DNA of 64,000 nt from Saccharopolyspora_D taberi (GCF_039534165.1 NZ_BAAAUX010000007.1:62001-126000); one strand, 5' to 3'; counted from the stretch's first letter, positions 52,565-62,041 are shown. The notes: a model not told the origin generated them from the sequence alone. A program made the numbers and translations.

Positions 52565-54409
52565 TCACGGCACCTGGAGGACCTGCACCGGCGCGGGCTC
52601 CTTCGACAGCGGGATCTGGTACCGCTGCGTCATGAACGACGCGATGTCGTGGAACAGCGGCGCCGCGGTCTTGTTCCGGACCGGCTCGTCGAGCATCAGG
52701 CCCACGACGAACCGCGGGTTGTCGGCGGGCAGGATCCCGGCGAAGGTGATCATGTGCTGCGACTGGCTGTAGCAGCCGCACGCCGGATCGATCTTCTGCG
52801 CGGTCCCGGTCTTGCCGGAGACCTGGTAGCCCTCCACCGCCGCGGACGGCGCGGTGCCCTGCTGGTGCGGCGCGTCCTGCACGACCGACCGCAGCATGTC
52901 CCGGACCGTGTGCGCGGTCTCCGGGCTCACCACCCGCACCGGCTCCGGCGCGGGCCGCGGCACCCGGGTTCCGTCCGGCCGGATCTCCGCGGAGATCACC
53001 CGCGGCGGAACCCGCACCCCGTCGTTGGCGATCGCCTGGTACATCCCGGCCATCTGCAGCACCGTCATCGAAAGCCCCTGCCCGATCGGCAGGTTCGCGA
53101 ACGTCGTGCCCGACCAGCTGGAGCGCGGCGGGACCACGCCCGCGCTCTCGCCGGGCAGCTCGATGCCGGTCGTGCTGCCGAGGCCGAACCTGTGCACCAG
53201 GTCGTTGAACCGCTCCTCGCCGAGCCGGTCGGCGACCATCAGGGTGCCGACGTTGGAGGACTTGCCGAGCACGCCGGTGAAGGTCAGCGGCAGCGTCCCG
53301 TGCGGCCAGGCGTCGCGGACCGTCGAGTCGGCGACCTTCACGCTGCCCGGCACCTGGAGCACCTCCTCCGGCCGGACCACCCCGTGCTCGATCGCGCCGG
53401 CCGCGGTGATCACCTTGTTCACCGACCCCGGCTCGAACGGCGTGGTGACGGCCGGGTTCGCCAGCGCGTCCTTGGCCCAGGTCGCCGGATCGTCGCCCGG
53501 GTTGAAGCTCTTGCCGTTGGCCAGCGCGTAGACCTCGCCGGTCTTGGCGTCCAGCACCACGGCGCTGCCGCCCTTGGCCCCGCTCTCGGCGACGTAGGAC
53601 GCCAGCTGGTTCTGCACCCTGAACTGCAGGTCGGAATCGATGGTCAGCTGCACGTCCGACCCCGGCGTGGCCGCCTCCAGCTCCCGCTCGGTGCCCGGGA
53701 TCACCAGGTCGTTGCTGCCTCTGGCGGTGTCCGAGACCTTCACCCCGTCCCGGCCCGCCAGCGCCTTGTCGAGCGTGTTCTCCAGCCCGAACAGGCCCTT
53801 GACCTTGCGCTCGTCCATCTGCCACTTGGCAGCGCCGACGATGTTGGCGCCGACGTCGTCGGCCGGGTACTCGCGCACCGCGCGGTACTCGGCGCCGATC
53901 TGCGGGTACTTCTCGGTGATCTCCCGCGCGACCGCGGGGTCGACCAGCGGCCCGAAGTAGGTGAACTGCTGGCCCGAGGACAGCACGTCGTAGACGGCCT
54001 GCTCGGGCAGCGCCGCACCGACCCGCTCGTGGACGAACCGCGCGATCTCCCGCTTGTACTGCTCGCCGGTCGGTTCCTTCGGGTTCTTCACGTGCGCCTC
54101 GTCCTGCTTCTGGACCAGGTCGCGCGGGTTGGCGTAGAGCTGCCTGGACTCGCTGCTGAAGGCGAGCACGTTGTTGCTGCGGTCGAAGAAAGCGCCCCGC
54201 TGCGCGGGGATCGCGGCCCGGGTGAGCCGCTGGCGCTCGGCCTCGTTGGACAACGCGCTCGCCTCGAAGCCCTGGACCCAGATCAGCTTGCCCGCGGTCA
54301 TCACCAGCGCGACGACCAGCAGGATGCGGCCCACGGCGAGCCTGCGGTGGCTGCCCGCGACATCCGTGCGCGCCGTCCGGCGCCCGGGCCGCACGCCGCT
54401 GCGGGCCAT
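52565..54409 (-). CDS. ftsI: Septal peptidoglycan transpeptidase FtsI (PBP3 class)
   Basis: 614 residues. One membrane anchor (about 25-46), a PBP dimer/pedestal domain (to about 245) and the transpeptidase domain with SVNK (Ser329, Lys332), SSN (384-386) and KTG (533-535). Forms septal crosslinks with FtsW. The ATG overlaps the ftsL stop. A conserved pair CGC near residue 546 (DPACGCYSQ) lies after the KTG strand. Confidence 0.96.
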   Translation of the reverse strand: MARSGVRPGRRTARTDVAGSHRRLAVGRILLVVALVMTAGKLIWVQGFEASALSNEAERQRLTRAAIPAQRGAFFDRSNNVLAFSSESRQLYANPRDLVQKQDEAHVKNPKEPTGEQYKREIARFVHERVGAALPEQAVYDVLSSGQQFTYFGPLVDPAVAREITEKYPQIGAEYRAVREYPADDVGANIVGAAKWQMDERKVKGLFGLENTLDKALAGRDGVKVSDTARGSNDLVIPGTERELEAATPGSDVQLTIDSDLQFRVQNQLASYVAESGAKGGSAVVLDAKTGEVYALANGKSFNPGDDPATWAKDALANPAVTTPFEPGSVNKVITAAGAIEHGVVRPEEVLQVPGSVKVADSTVRDAWPHGTLPLTFTGVLGKSSNVGTLMVADRLGEERFNDLVHRFGLGSTTGIELPGESAGVVPPRSSWSGTTFANLPIGQGLSMTVLQMAGMYQAIANDGVRVPPRVISAEIRPDGTRVPRPAPEPVRVVSPETAHTVRDMLRSVVQDAPHQQGTAPSAAVEGYQVSGKTGTAQKIDPACGCYSQSQHMITFAGILPADNPRFVVGLMLDEPVRNKTAAPLFHDIASFMTQRYQIPLSKEPAPVQVLQVP

Positions 54410-55062
54410 CAGCGTGCCTCGACCGCCGGAGCACCCGCGGCCTGCTGCGGCGGCGCGGGCGGAGCCTGCACCGGCGGTGCCTGCACCGGAGGCGCGGGCG
54501 GCTTGGGTGCCTCGGCGGCCTGCGGGTCACCGACGACCGTGACGGTGCCGTCCGGGTTCGGGACCAGGTGCGCGGGCGGCGGCGCCGGGACCAGGCCCTG
54601 CCGCTCGGCCTCGCGCTGCAGCGCCGGCGTCGAGTCCAGCGCGCTGACCTCGAGCATCAGCTGTTCCTTCTGCTCGTTGAGCGCGTTGATCCGGGCCTCG
54701 TTCTGCTGCAGCTCGTAGGACCCGCTGACCGCGGCGATCGACAGCCACAGCGTCGCCAGCAGGCCGACGGTGAGCATCCCCATCCCGGCCACCACCAGCG
54801 AGGCCCGCGAACCGGCGACCTTCTCCTGCAGCTTGGCCGCCGAGCGGCCGACCCGCTGCGGGCGCCGCTGCTCCCCGGGCTGGCGCTGCGTGCGCGGCCT
54901 GCGCTCGGTGGCCTCCCGCAGCGAGCGGTCCCGCCGCTCCTCGCGGCGGGCGTAGGCGCGTTCGGCCGCGGCCGAGCGGGTCCGCTTCTTCTTCTCGGTC
55001 TGCTCGCGTTCGGTGGTACCGGTCCGCGAAGTGGTCGTCCTGGTGCGCGCCGGTGCTGTCAT
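54409..55062 (-). CDS. ftsL: FtsL-like septum protein
   Basis: 217 residues. A long Arg/Lys/Glu-rich cytosolic tail (1-85), one transmembrane helix (about 87-110), a short leucine-zipper coiled coil (QNEARINALNEQKEQLMLEVSALD, about 117-140) and a Pro/Ala/Gln-rich outer tail. Position between rsmH and ftsI plus this topology identify it; sequence identity to other FtsL is low by nature. ATG overlaps the upstream microgene stop (ATGA). Confidence 0.85.
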   Translation of the reverse strand: MTAPARTRTTTSRTGTTEREQTEKKKRTRSAAAERAYARREERRDRSLREATERRPRTQRQPGEQRRPQRVGRSAAKLQEKVAGSRASLVVAGMGMLTVGLLATLWLSIAAVSGSYELQQNEARINALNEQKEQLMLEVSALDSTPALQREAERQGLVPAPPPAHLVPNPDGTVTVVGDPQAAEAPKPPAPPVQAPPVQAPPAPPQQAAGAPAVEAR

Positions 55063-55181
55063 ACCGCCTCCTCAGTCATGCGGGGCGTCCGCACCCGGCC
55101 GGTCCGCTCCTGCGGACGGACGCGCCCCGCGGGACACCCGCCCCCGATCGGCCGCACGAGCCGGGAAACCTGCTCGCTCAT
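55059..55181 (-). CDS. 40-residue microprotein coupled between rsmH and ftsL
   Basis: ATG at 55181 overlaps the rsmH stop (ATGA) and its TGA overlaps the ftsL ATG (ATGA). The peptide starts MSEQVSRLVRPIGGG, is Arg/Gly/Pro-rich and ends MTEEAV; the last residues coincide with the GAGGCGG ribosome site of ftsL. Layout and composition mirror the murE-murF microgene, and both contain the 15-mer GCACCCGGCCGGTCC on the plus strand (55091 and 50045). Function unknown. Confidence 0.55.
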   Translation of the reverse strand: MSEQVSRLVRPIGGGCPAGRVRPQERTGRVRTPRMTEEAV

Positions 55182-56164
55182 GGGCCCTCCTGGATCCGCT
55201 CCACCGCGCGCAGCCGCACCGACGCGGCCCGCGGGTTGGCCGCCGTTTCCGCCTCTCCCGCCAGTTCCGCGCCGCGCGTGAGCAGGCGCAGTTCCGGCCC
55301 GTGCCCCGGGAGTTCGACCGGCAGGTCGACCGGGGTGCGCGACTTCGCCCGCTCGGCGAAGGCGCGCTTGACCATCCGGTCCTCCAGCGAGTGGTAGGAC
55401 ATGACGACCATCCGGCCGCCGACGGCCAGCGAGTCCAGCGCCGCGGGCAGCGCCCGGCGCAGGACGTCGAGCTCGGCGTTGACCTCGATCCGCAGCGCTT
55501 GGAAGGTGCGCTTGGCCGGGTGCCCGCCGGTGCGCCTGCTGGCCGCCGGAACCACGTCGTAGAGCAGCTGCACCAGCCGCTCGCTGCGCTCGAACGGCGC
55601 CTTCTCGCGCTCGCGCACGATCGCCGCCGCGATCTTCGAGGCGAACTTCTCCTCGCCGTACTCGCGCAGGATCCGGGCCAGCTCCCCCGCCGAGTACGTG
55701 TTGAGCACGTCGGCGGCGGTGCGCGGGGCACCGGAGTCCATCCGCATGTCCAGCGGAGCGTCGTGGGCGTAGGCGAAGCCGCGGCCGGTTTCGTCCAGCT
55801 GGAGCGAGGAAACGCCGAGGTCGAACAGCGCTCCGTCCACCCTGGACAGACCGAGGTCGGCGAGGACCTCGCCCCACTCGTCGTAGACGGCGTGCACCAG
55901 GTGGATCCGGTCCGAGTACGGGGCCAGCCGCTGCCCGGCCAGCCGCAGCGCCTCCGGATCGCGGTCGAGCCCGACCAGCGTCAGCTCCGGGTGCGCCGCG
56001 AGCAGCGCCTCCGAATGCCCGCCCATGCCGAGGGTCGCGTCCACGACCACCGCGGGCCCGCCGGACAGCGCGGGCGCCAGCAGCTCAAGAGTCCGTTCCA
56101 GCAGCACCGGGACGTGCCGGTCCCGCGCGGGACCGCCGCCCTGCCACTGTTCATCGCCGGCCAT
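55178..56164 (-). CDS. rsmH: 16S rRNA (cytosine1402-N4)-methyltransferase
   Basis: 328 residues from the ATG at 56164 with GGAGGGA 7 nt upstream. Motifs are HVPVLLERTLELL, VVDATLGMGGHSEALL (SAM loop), LVGLDRDPEAL, DGALFDLGVSSLQLD, KRTFQALRIEVN and SYHSLEDRMVKR. Standard second gene of dcw clusters (mraW). Confidence 0.97.
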   Translation of the reverse strand: MAGDEQWQGGGPARDRHVPVLLERTLELLAPALSGGPAVVVDATLGMGGHSEALLAAHPELTLVGLDRDPEALRLAGQRLAPYSDRIHLVHAVYDEWGEVLADLGLSRVDGALFDLGVSSLQLDETGRGFAYAHDAPLDMRMDSGAPRTAADVLNTYSAGELARILREYGEEKFASKIAAAIVREREKAPFERSERLVQLLYDVVPAASRRTGGHPAKRTFQALRIEVNAELDVLRRALPAALDSLAVGGRMVVMSYHSLEDRMVKRAFAERAKSRTPVDLPVELPGHGPELRLLTRGAELAGEAETAANPRAASVRLRAVERIQEGP

Positions 56165-56398
56165 CGCGGTCCCTCCCTCCCGCAAGCCTGGTGCGCCGAG
56201 CACCGCAACCGGTCCGCGGCGTGCGAACGCCGGTCGTGCGGTGCACGGGATGTCCCCCCAGAAACCGGATCCCGTCAGGTCCCCGCCCGCCCGTCGCGTC
56301 CTGATGCCGGGGAAGGTGCACCAGGCGTGCGATAGCCGAGCGGACCGAGGCCTCACGAAACCCGGTCGCAGGTCGTCGCGTGTTCAGTCGAACCCCTC

Positions 56399-56830
56399 CT
56401 AGAAAACCCCGGGCAGCACCTCCTCCCGGGCCTGCGCGTAGCCCTCCTCGTGCTCGTCGAGGTAGGTCTGCCAGCGCTCCGCGTTCCAGATCTCCAGCCG
56501 GTTGATCGCGCCGATGACCACGCACTCCTTGGTCAGCCCCGCGTACCGGCGCAGCTCCGAAGCGACCGAGATCCGCCCCTGGCCGTCCGGCTGCTGCTCG
56601 TCGGTGCCCGCGAACAGGTACCGCTGGTAGGCGCGGACGGACTCGTTGGTGAACGGCGCTTCGGCCACCTTGCGGGCCATCTGCTCGAACTCCGCGCGCG
56701 GGAAGACGTAGAGGCAGTGGTCCTGTCCCTTGGTGACCATCAACCCCCCTGCCAGTGCTTCCCGGAACTTCGCGGGCAACGTCAGGCGCCCCTTGTCGTC
56801 CAGCTTGGGGTGGTGCGTACCGAGAAACAT
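56399..56830 (-). CDS. mraZ: Transcriptional regulator MraZ
   Basis: 143 residues from the ATG at 56830 (MFLGTHHPKLDDKGRLTLP), 8 nt after GGGGAGG; an in-frame GTG 3 codons earlier lies inside that site. Two AbrB-like repeats, each with a DxxGR motif (DDKGRLTLPAKFR and DGQGRISVASELR). MraZ rings bind TGGGN repeats in their own promoter; such repeats are present upstream. Confidence 0.96.
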   Translation of the reverse strand: MFLGTHHPKLDDKGRLTLPAKFREALAGGLMVTKGQDHCLYVFPRAEFEQMARKVAEAPFTNESVRAYQRYLFAGTDEQQPDGQGRISVASELRRYAGLTKECVVIGAINRLEIWNAERWQTYLDEHEEGYAQAREEVLPGVF

Positions 56831-56940
56831 CCCGGCCACCTCCCCCGCCGGCCGCGCACGAGCGAGTCAGCGCCGGCCCGCACCGGCCGCCTTGCCCGGA
56901 CGGCCAGCTACCCGGCCGACCGACTGCTTCGGCTGGACAG

Positions 56941-56983
56941 CTGCTCTGTCCGACCAACTGCTCTGCCCGACCAACTGCTCTGG
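56941..56983. repeat. 17-bp tandem repeat in the mraZ leader
   Basis: CTGCTCTGTCCGACCAA (56941-56957), CTGCTCTGCCCGACCAA (56958-56974) and a partial third unit. They lie in the predicted mraZ 5' untranslated region of about 180 nt. Confidence 0.7.
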
Positions 56984-57001
56984 AAGCAGGACCCCCGTTC
57001 G

Positions 57002-57043
57002 CCCCACCGTCACCCACACTACCCCACTTCGCTCCACCGTCAA
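57002..57043 (-). promoter_or_regulatory. mraZ promoter with four MraZ boxes
   Basis: Minus strand: TTGACG (57043-57038), 16-bp spacer, TAGTGT (57021-57016). Four pentamers repeat with exact 10-bp spacing: TGGAG (57036-57032), TGGGG (57026-57022), TGGGT (57016-57012), TGGGG (57006-57002). They overlap the spacer and the -10 region, so MraZ binding should repress the operon. Confidence 0.85.
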
Positions 57044-57382
57044 CACGAATCGTCGCGGTCGCCCCCGGAAGCCTTAGGCCATTTGTGCAGGTAGCGCCGT
57101 TGTGGGGCGGGGTGGGGGATTCCGGGCACCGAGCCCGGCCACCGCGGCGGCGGTCGCCGCTATGCTCGGGCCCCCACCTCCACCCCCGCCACGGCGGTGG
57201 GGCGGAGTGGGGAGCCGCCGCTCGCGGCCGGTGCTTCGGAACCGGGTCCCGGTTTGGCACACTGCATGGGCGCGCCGCGGTGAGCGAGATGATCGACTTG
57301 TCGTTCCGGGGCGACCGCACGAGCCCGGCGCCCTCGGGCTCGCCGACGGCCGCGGAAACCCGGGAGAGCACCTGGAGGTTGC
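57044..57382. other. Intergenic region between divergent mraZ and moxR genes
   Basis: About 340 bp with no convincing gene. It probably carries the moxR operon promoter; TATGCT at 57161-57166 is a possible -10 box without a good -35 box. Short frames here run into moxR out of phase and lack a credible start. Confidence 0.5.
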
Positions 57383-58432
57383 GTGACGTCCAAGATCCAC
57401 ACGTCCGGCACGGCGGTGACCGGTGACGGCGCCCACGCGGCCGGCGGAGGGCGCGGCCCGGTGCCACCGGGTCCGGTGGACGTCGAAGCGCTGCACCGCA
57501 CCGTCCAGCGGATCGCCGCCAACGTCGAGCAGGTGCTCGTCGGCAAGCCCGAGGTGGTCCGGATCGCGCTCGTGACGATGCTGGCCGAGGGCCACCTGCT
57601 GGTCGAGGACGTCCCGGGGGTCGGCAAGACCTCGCTGGCCAAGGCGCTGGCCCGGTCGGTCGACTGCACCGTGAGCCGCATCCAGTTCACCCCGGACCTG
57701 CTGCCCAGCGACATCACCGGCGTGTCCATCTACAGCAGGCAGGCCGAGACCTTCGAGTTCCGCCCCGGCCCGGTGTTCGCCAACATCGTCGTCGGCGACG
57801 AGATCAACCGCGCCTCCCCGAAGACGCAGTCCGCGCTGCTGGAGTGCATGGAGGAGAACCAGGTCACCGTCGACGGCGAGACCTACCCGCTGCGCGCCCC
57901 GTTCATGGTGATCGCCACCCAGAACCCGATCGAGATGGAGGGCACCTACGCCCTGCCGGAGGCCCAGCGCGACCGGTTCACCGCGCGGGTCTCGATCGGC
58001 TACCCGGACGCGAAGGCCGAACTCGCGATGGTCGACGAGCACACCGGCCACGACCCGCTGCGCGAGCTGCGGCCGGTCGCCGACGGCGCCGAGGTGCAGG
58101 CGCTGCTGCGCTCGGTGCGCGGCATCCACGTCAGCACCGAACTGCGCCGGTACGTGATCGAGCTGGTCACCGCGACCCGGCACCTGCCGGAGCTGCGGCT
58201 GGGCGCCTCGCCGCGGTCGACGCTGCAACTGGTCCGCGCGGCGAGAGCGCAGGCCGCGCTGTCCGGGCGCCCCTTCGTGATCCCCGACGACGTGCAGGCC
58301 GTGGCCGTCCCGGTGCTCGCGCACCGGCTCGTGCTCACCAGCGAGGCCCGCGCCACCCGCCGGTCGGCGTCCGATCTGGTCCGCCAGCTGCTGGCGCGGA
58401 TCCCGGTACCGCGCGGCGAGGGCGGCAGGTAG
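57383..58432 (+). CDS. MoxR-family AAA+ ATPase
   Basis: 349 residues, GTG with GGAGG 5 nt upstream. Walker A PGVGKTS (78-84), Walker B VVGDE (136-140), sensor IATQNPIEMEGTYALPEAQRDRF. MoxR ATPases act as chaperones for maturation of partner complexes, often with the DUF58 protein encoded next. First gene of a moxR-DUF58-transglutaminase operon. Confidence 0.94.
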   Translation: MTSKIHTSGTAVTGDGAHAAGGGRGPVPPGPVDVEALHRTVQRIAANVEQVLVGKPEVVRIALVTMLAEGHLLVEDVPGVGKTSLAKALARSVDCTVSRIQFTPDLLPSDITGVSIYSRQAETFEFRPGPVFANIVVGDEINRASPKTQSALLECMEENQVTVDGETYPLRAPFMVIATQNPIEMEGTYALPEAQRDRFTARVSIGYPDAKAELAMVDEHTGHDPLRELRPVADGAEVQALLRSVRGIHVSTELRRYVIELVTATRHLPELRLGASPRSTLQLVRAARAQAALSGRPFVIPDDVQAVAVPVLAHRLVLTSEARATRRSASDLVRQLLARIPVPRGEGGR

Positions 58433-58435
58433 GCC

Positions 58436-59680
58436 GTGCTCTCCGGACTGACCGTGCGCGGTCGCTGCCTGCTCGCGGCAGGGGTGGCCGCGGGCGTGTG
58501 CTCGCTCGTGCTCGACGAGCGCGATCTGCTGCGGGTGTCGGCGTTCGTGGCCGCGCTGCCGCTGCTGGCGGCGCTGCTGTCCGGGCGCTCCCGCGTCGGT
58601 CTGACCGCGCGGCGCGAGCTGGTGCCGTCGCGGGTTCCGGTCGGCACCCGGTCCGTGGTCCGGCTGCACGTCTCCGGCGGCGGGCGGCTGCCGGTCGGCG
58701 GGCTGAACCTGGAGGACGGCACCCCGCACGCGCTCGGCGGCCGTCCCCGGTTCCGGCTCCACGACCTGCCCCGGCGCGGCGGCACGGTCCTGGAGTACAA
58801 GGTGCGGCCGGCGCTGCGCGGGGTGCACCAGATCGGCCCGCTGCGCACCCGCGTCGGCGACCCGTTCGGCCTGGCCGAGTTCGAACGCGAGCTCGCGGGC
58901 CGCAGCAGGCTCGTCGCGGTGCCGGAGGTCTTCCCGCTGCGCGGACTTCCGCCCGGTTCCGGGCTCGGCACCGGCGAGGACGGCACCACCCGCCTGCGCG
59001 CCGGGCACGGCGACGACGACGCGATGGTGCGGCAGTACCGGCAGGGCGACGACATGCGGCGGGTGCACTGGAAGGCCACCGCGCGCCGCGACGAGCTGAT
59101 GGTCCGGGTCGAGGAACGCCCGTGGCACGGCGGCGTCACGGTGCTGCTCGACCGGCGCTCGGCCGCGCACCGCGGCACCGGGCCGCGGGCCAGCATCGAG
59201 TGGGCGGTGTCGGCGGCGGCGAGCATCTGCGCGCACCTGCACCGGCACGGCCAGCACGTCCGCCTGCTCACCGAGGACGGCCACGTGCTCGCGGGCGGCC
59301 CGGGCCCCGCCGACGGCGGTCACGACGACGCGGCGGTGCTGGACGCGCTGGCCGCGGTGCGCCCGTCGACGCAGCGGGACCTGGTCTGCGGGCAGGATCC
59401 CGGCGGCGGCCAGGAGCTGATCGCGGTGCTCGGCGAGACCACGACCGCCGGGGTCGCCGAGCTGGTCCGGCTCCGTCCACAAGGGACTCGGAGCCTGGCG
59501 GTGCTGCTGGACGTCCGGGCCTGGGCCAGGCAGGCCGACGGCGGCTTCGACCCGGAGCTGACCGCGCGCAGGCTGCGGACCGCGGGCTGGACCGTGGTCG
59601 TCGTCGACGGGCCGCGCGCGCCGATCGCGCAGGTGTGGTCCCGGCTGTGCGCGGAATCCGGATCGGAGGTGGCGTCGTGA
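58436..59680 (+). CDS. DUF58 domain membrane protein
   Basis: 414 residues. Two N-terminal transmembrane helices (about 9-48) and a DUF58/vWA-like region with the signature EDGTTRLRAGHGDDDAMVRQYRQGDDMRRVHWKATARRDELMVRVEE. A usual MoxR partner. It starts 3 bp after the moxR stop and its own stop overlaps the next start (GTGA). Confidence 0.92.
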   Translation: MLSGLTVRGRCLLAAGVAAGVCSLVLDERDLLRVSAFVAALPLLAALLSGRSRVGLTARRELVPSRVPVGTRSVVRLHVSGGGRLPVGGLNLEDGTPHALGGRPRFRLHDLPRRGGTVLEYKVRPALRGVHQIGPLRTRVGDPFGLAEFERELAGRSRLVAVPEVFPLRGLPPGSGLGTGEDGTTRLRAGHGDDDAMVRQYRQGDDMRRVHWKATARRDELMVRVEERPWHGGVTVLLDRRSAAHRGTGPRASIEWAVSAAASICAHLHRHGQHVRLLTEDGHVLAGGPGPADGGHDDAAVLDALAAVRPSTQRDLVCGQDPGGGQELIAVLGETTTAGVAELVRLRPQGTRSLAVLLDVRAWARQADGGFDPELTARRLRTAGWTVVVVDGPRAPIAQVWSRLCAESGSEVAS

Positions 59681-61914
59681 CCGCCAGGAACGTCGACACC
59701 TCGGTGGTCGCCACGATCGCGGCGGCGCTGGCCGTCGTCCTGTCGGCGACCGCGTTCTCCGGTGTCCTGGCCGACGCGCGCTGGGTGCTGCCCGCCGCGT
59801 GCACCGTCGGCATCATCGCCGGTGTCGGCGTGCTCGGCCGCTCGCAGCGCTGGTGGCCGGTGGCGACGGCGCTCGCCCAGCTCGCGGCGTTGATGATGGT
59901 GCTGGCGACCCAGTTCTCCGGGAAGGCCGTGCTGGGATTCCTGCCCGGCCCGGCCGCCTTCGGCGAGCTCGCCGACCAGTTGGGGCTGGCGCTGGACCTG
60001 GTCCGCGAGGGCGTTCCCCCGGTACCGGCCGAACCGCAGTTGCAGTGCCTGGTCTGCCTCGGGCTCGGCGTGGTCGCGGTGTTCGTGGACGTCATCGCGG
60101 TCGCCGGAGGTGCCCCGGCGGTGGCCGGTCTGGTCCTGCTGTGCGTGTTCGCGATTCCCGCCTCGCTGGCCGACAACATGCTGCCGTGGTGGAGTTTCGC
60201 GGCCGGTGCGCTGGGATTCGCGCTGCTGCTCGCGTCCGGCGGGCCGCAGCGGCGGTGGCAGCGCCGGGAGCGCGGCGACACCGTCGCAGGCACCCTGTTC
60301 GGCCGCACGACCACCGCGGTGGCGGGAGTCGCGGCGGTGATCGCCCTGCTGACCGGGTCGGTGTTCACCGGCGTCGGCACCGAAGGACGGCTGCCGGGCG
60401 CGGGGACCGCCGGTTTCGGCGGCACCGGCGGCGGGATCGGGCTGCAACCGTTCACCTCGCTGCGCGGCCAGCTCGACCGCAGCCGCACCGTCGACCTGTT
60501 CCGGGTCCGCGGGCTGACCCAGGAGACCTACCTGCGGGCGCTCACGCTGCGGAAGTTCAACCCGCAGAAGGGCTGGGAGCTCGACGGGCTCACCCAGGGC
60601 GTGGACGCGCAGCAGGAGTTGCCGCTGCCCGACGGCACCGAATACGCGGTCGGAACGCCGATGAAGGTCGACATCGAACCGCTCGGCTACCGGGACCCGT
60701 GGCTGCCGGTGTTCGGCACGCCCACCGTGGTCGGCGGGATGGGGCCGGACTGGCGCTACGACCCGGCCGCCGGGATCGTGTTCACCCAGACCCGGCAGCA
60801 GAGCCGCCCCTACAGCGAGCAGCTGTTCGTGCCCTCGCCCACCCCGGAGCAGCTGCGGGAGGCCGGCGGTCCCGTCCGGATCGACCCCGCCTACCTCGAC
60901 ACCAGCGGTATTCCGCCGCAGGTCGCCGATCTCGCCAAGCGCCTGACCGCAGGCGCACCGACCGACTTCGACAAGGCCGCGGCGCTCAACCACTACTTCA
61001 CCGACCCCGCCAACGGTTTCGACTACGAGCTCGAAACCGCGCCGCCCACCGGCGGGGACGGGCTGTCGGACTTCCTGTTCCGCGGCAAGCGCGGCTACTG
61101 CGAGCAGTTCGCGTCGTCGATGGCGGTCCTGCTGCGCGCGTCCGGCATCCCCTCGCGGGTGGCGGTCGGGTTCACCTCCGGCTACCGGGACGGCGACTCG
61201 CGGGTGATCACCACCGACGACGCGCACGCCTGGGTCGAGGCGTACTTCCCGGGCTGGGGCTGGACGACGTTCGACCCCACCCCGCTCGACGACGGGCGCA
61301 CCGCGCTGCCGGAGTACCTGCACCAGGAACGCCAGCCCCAGGCCCTGCCTCCGCCGCCGGGGCAGAACACCCCCGCGCCTCCCCCGCCGAGCGGCCAGGT
61401 CCCGCAGCCGGGGCAGCCGGAGACCGGCGACCAGCACATCGCCGACCAGCCGCAGGAACGCGAGACCGCTCCGGCGGTGTGGCCGCTGGTGCTGCTGCTC
61501 GTGGTCGTGCTGGCGCTGCTCGCGGCGACTCCGGCCGGGGTGCGCGAGGCGCGCAGGCGCCTGCGGCTGCGCGCGGTCGACGCCGGAGCGCCGGACTCGG
61601 CGGAGCTGGCCTGGCGCGAACTGCTCGACGAGTTCTGGGACCGGGGTTCGAAACCGGAGGACACCGACACCGCGCGCCGGGTGGCCGCCGGGCTGGTCGA
61701 GCAGCACGCGCTGGACGCCGAAGGCTCGCGCGCGGTGCGAGAACTGGTCACGTCGGTGGAGAAGCAGTGGTACGGCCCGGGCGACGGCGTCCCGGACGAC
61801 TCGGTCAGGACGTCGCTGCGGGAAGCCGTGGACAGCCTGCACCGCAGCGAACCGCTCAGCTGGCAGGCGCGGCTGCTGCCCCGGTCGGTGCTGGGCCTGC
61901 TCGGCCGGGGCTGA
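59677..61914 (+). CDS. TgpA-like membrane transglutaminase (DUF3488 type)
   Basis: 745 residues, GTG with GGAGG 7 nt upstream. About six N-terminal membrane helices, an extracellular domain, a transglutaminase-like core with triad Cys475 (GYCEQFASSMAVLLRASG), His517 (DDAHAWVEAYFPGWGW) and Asp533 (FDPTP), a Pro-rich linker, a final transmembrane helix (about 605-628) and a cytosolic tail (DUF4129-like). This is the third standard member of MoxR-DUF58-TGase operons. Its placement next to dcw suggests an envelope role, substrate unknown. Confidence 0.93.
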   Translation: MTARNVDTSVVATIAAALAVVLSATAFSGVLADARWVLPAACTVGIIAGVGVLGRSQRWWPVATALAQLAALMMVLATQFSGKAVLGFLPGPAAFGELADQLGLALDLVREGVPPVPAEPQLQCLVCLGLGVVAVFVDVIAVAGGAPAVAGLVLLCVFAIPASLADNMLPWWSFAAGALGFALLLASGGPQRRWQRRERGDTVAGTLFGRTTTAVAGVAAVIALLTGSVFTGVGTEGRLPGAGTAGFGGTGGGIGLQPFTSLRGQLDRSRTVDLFRVRGLTQETYLRALTLRKFNPQKGWELDGLTQGVDAQQELPLPDGTEYAVGTPMKVDIEPLGYRDPWLPVFGTPTVVGGMGPDWRYDPAAGIVFTQTRQQSRPYSEQLFVPSPTPEQLREAGGPVRIDPAYLDTSGIPPQVADLAKRLTAGAPTDFDKAAALNHYFTDPANGFDYELETAPPTGGDGLSDFLFRGKRGYCEQFASSMAVLLRASGIPSRVAVGFTSGYRDGDSRVITTDDAHAWVEAYFPGWGWTTFDPTPLDDGRTALPEYLHQERQPQALPPPPGQNTPAPPPPSGQVPQPGQPETGDQHIADQPQERETAPAVWPLVLLLVVVLALLAATPAGVREARRRLRLRAVDAGAPDSAELAWRELLDEFWDRGSKPEDTDTARRVAAGLVEQHALDAEGSRAVRELVTSVEKQWYGPGDGVPDDSVRTSLREAVDSLHRSEPLSWQARLLPRSVLGLLGRG

Positions 61915-61999
61915 TCACGCCGCGCGGGACCGGACCGCGCGGGATCGCGCCAGCAGGATCGGAAGGAGCGCGGGCGCTGCGAGCATCCGGCGGAGGGCT

Positions 62000-62041
62000 G
62001 GGATCAGCGGGCGCGCGACCGGGATCAGCGGGGGCGCGACT
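62000..62041. repeat. 21-bp tandem duplication
   Basis: GGGATCAGCGGGCGCGCGACC (62000-62020) is followed by a copy with two or three changes (62021-62041). It lies in the 213-bp gap between convergent genes. Confidence 0.5.

Noticed and set aside
57102..57386. Small Pro/Arg-rich frame upstream of moxR
   Set aside because: No Shine-Dalgarno or conserved motif; it overlaps the moxR start out of frame and has the composition of random GC-rich DNA.
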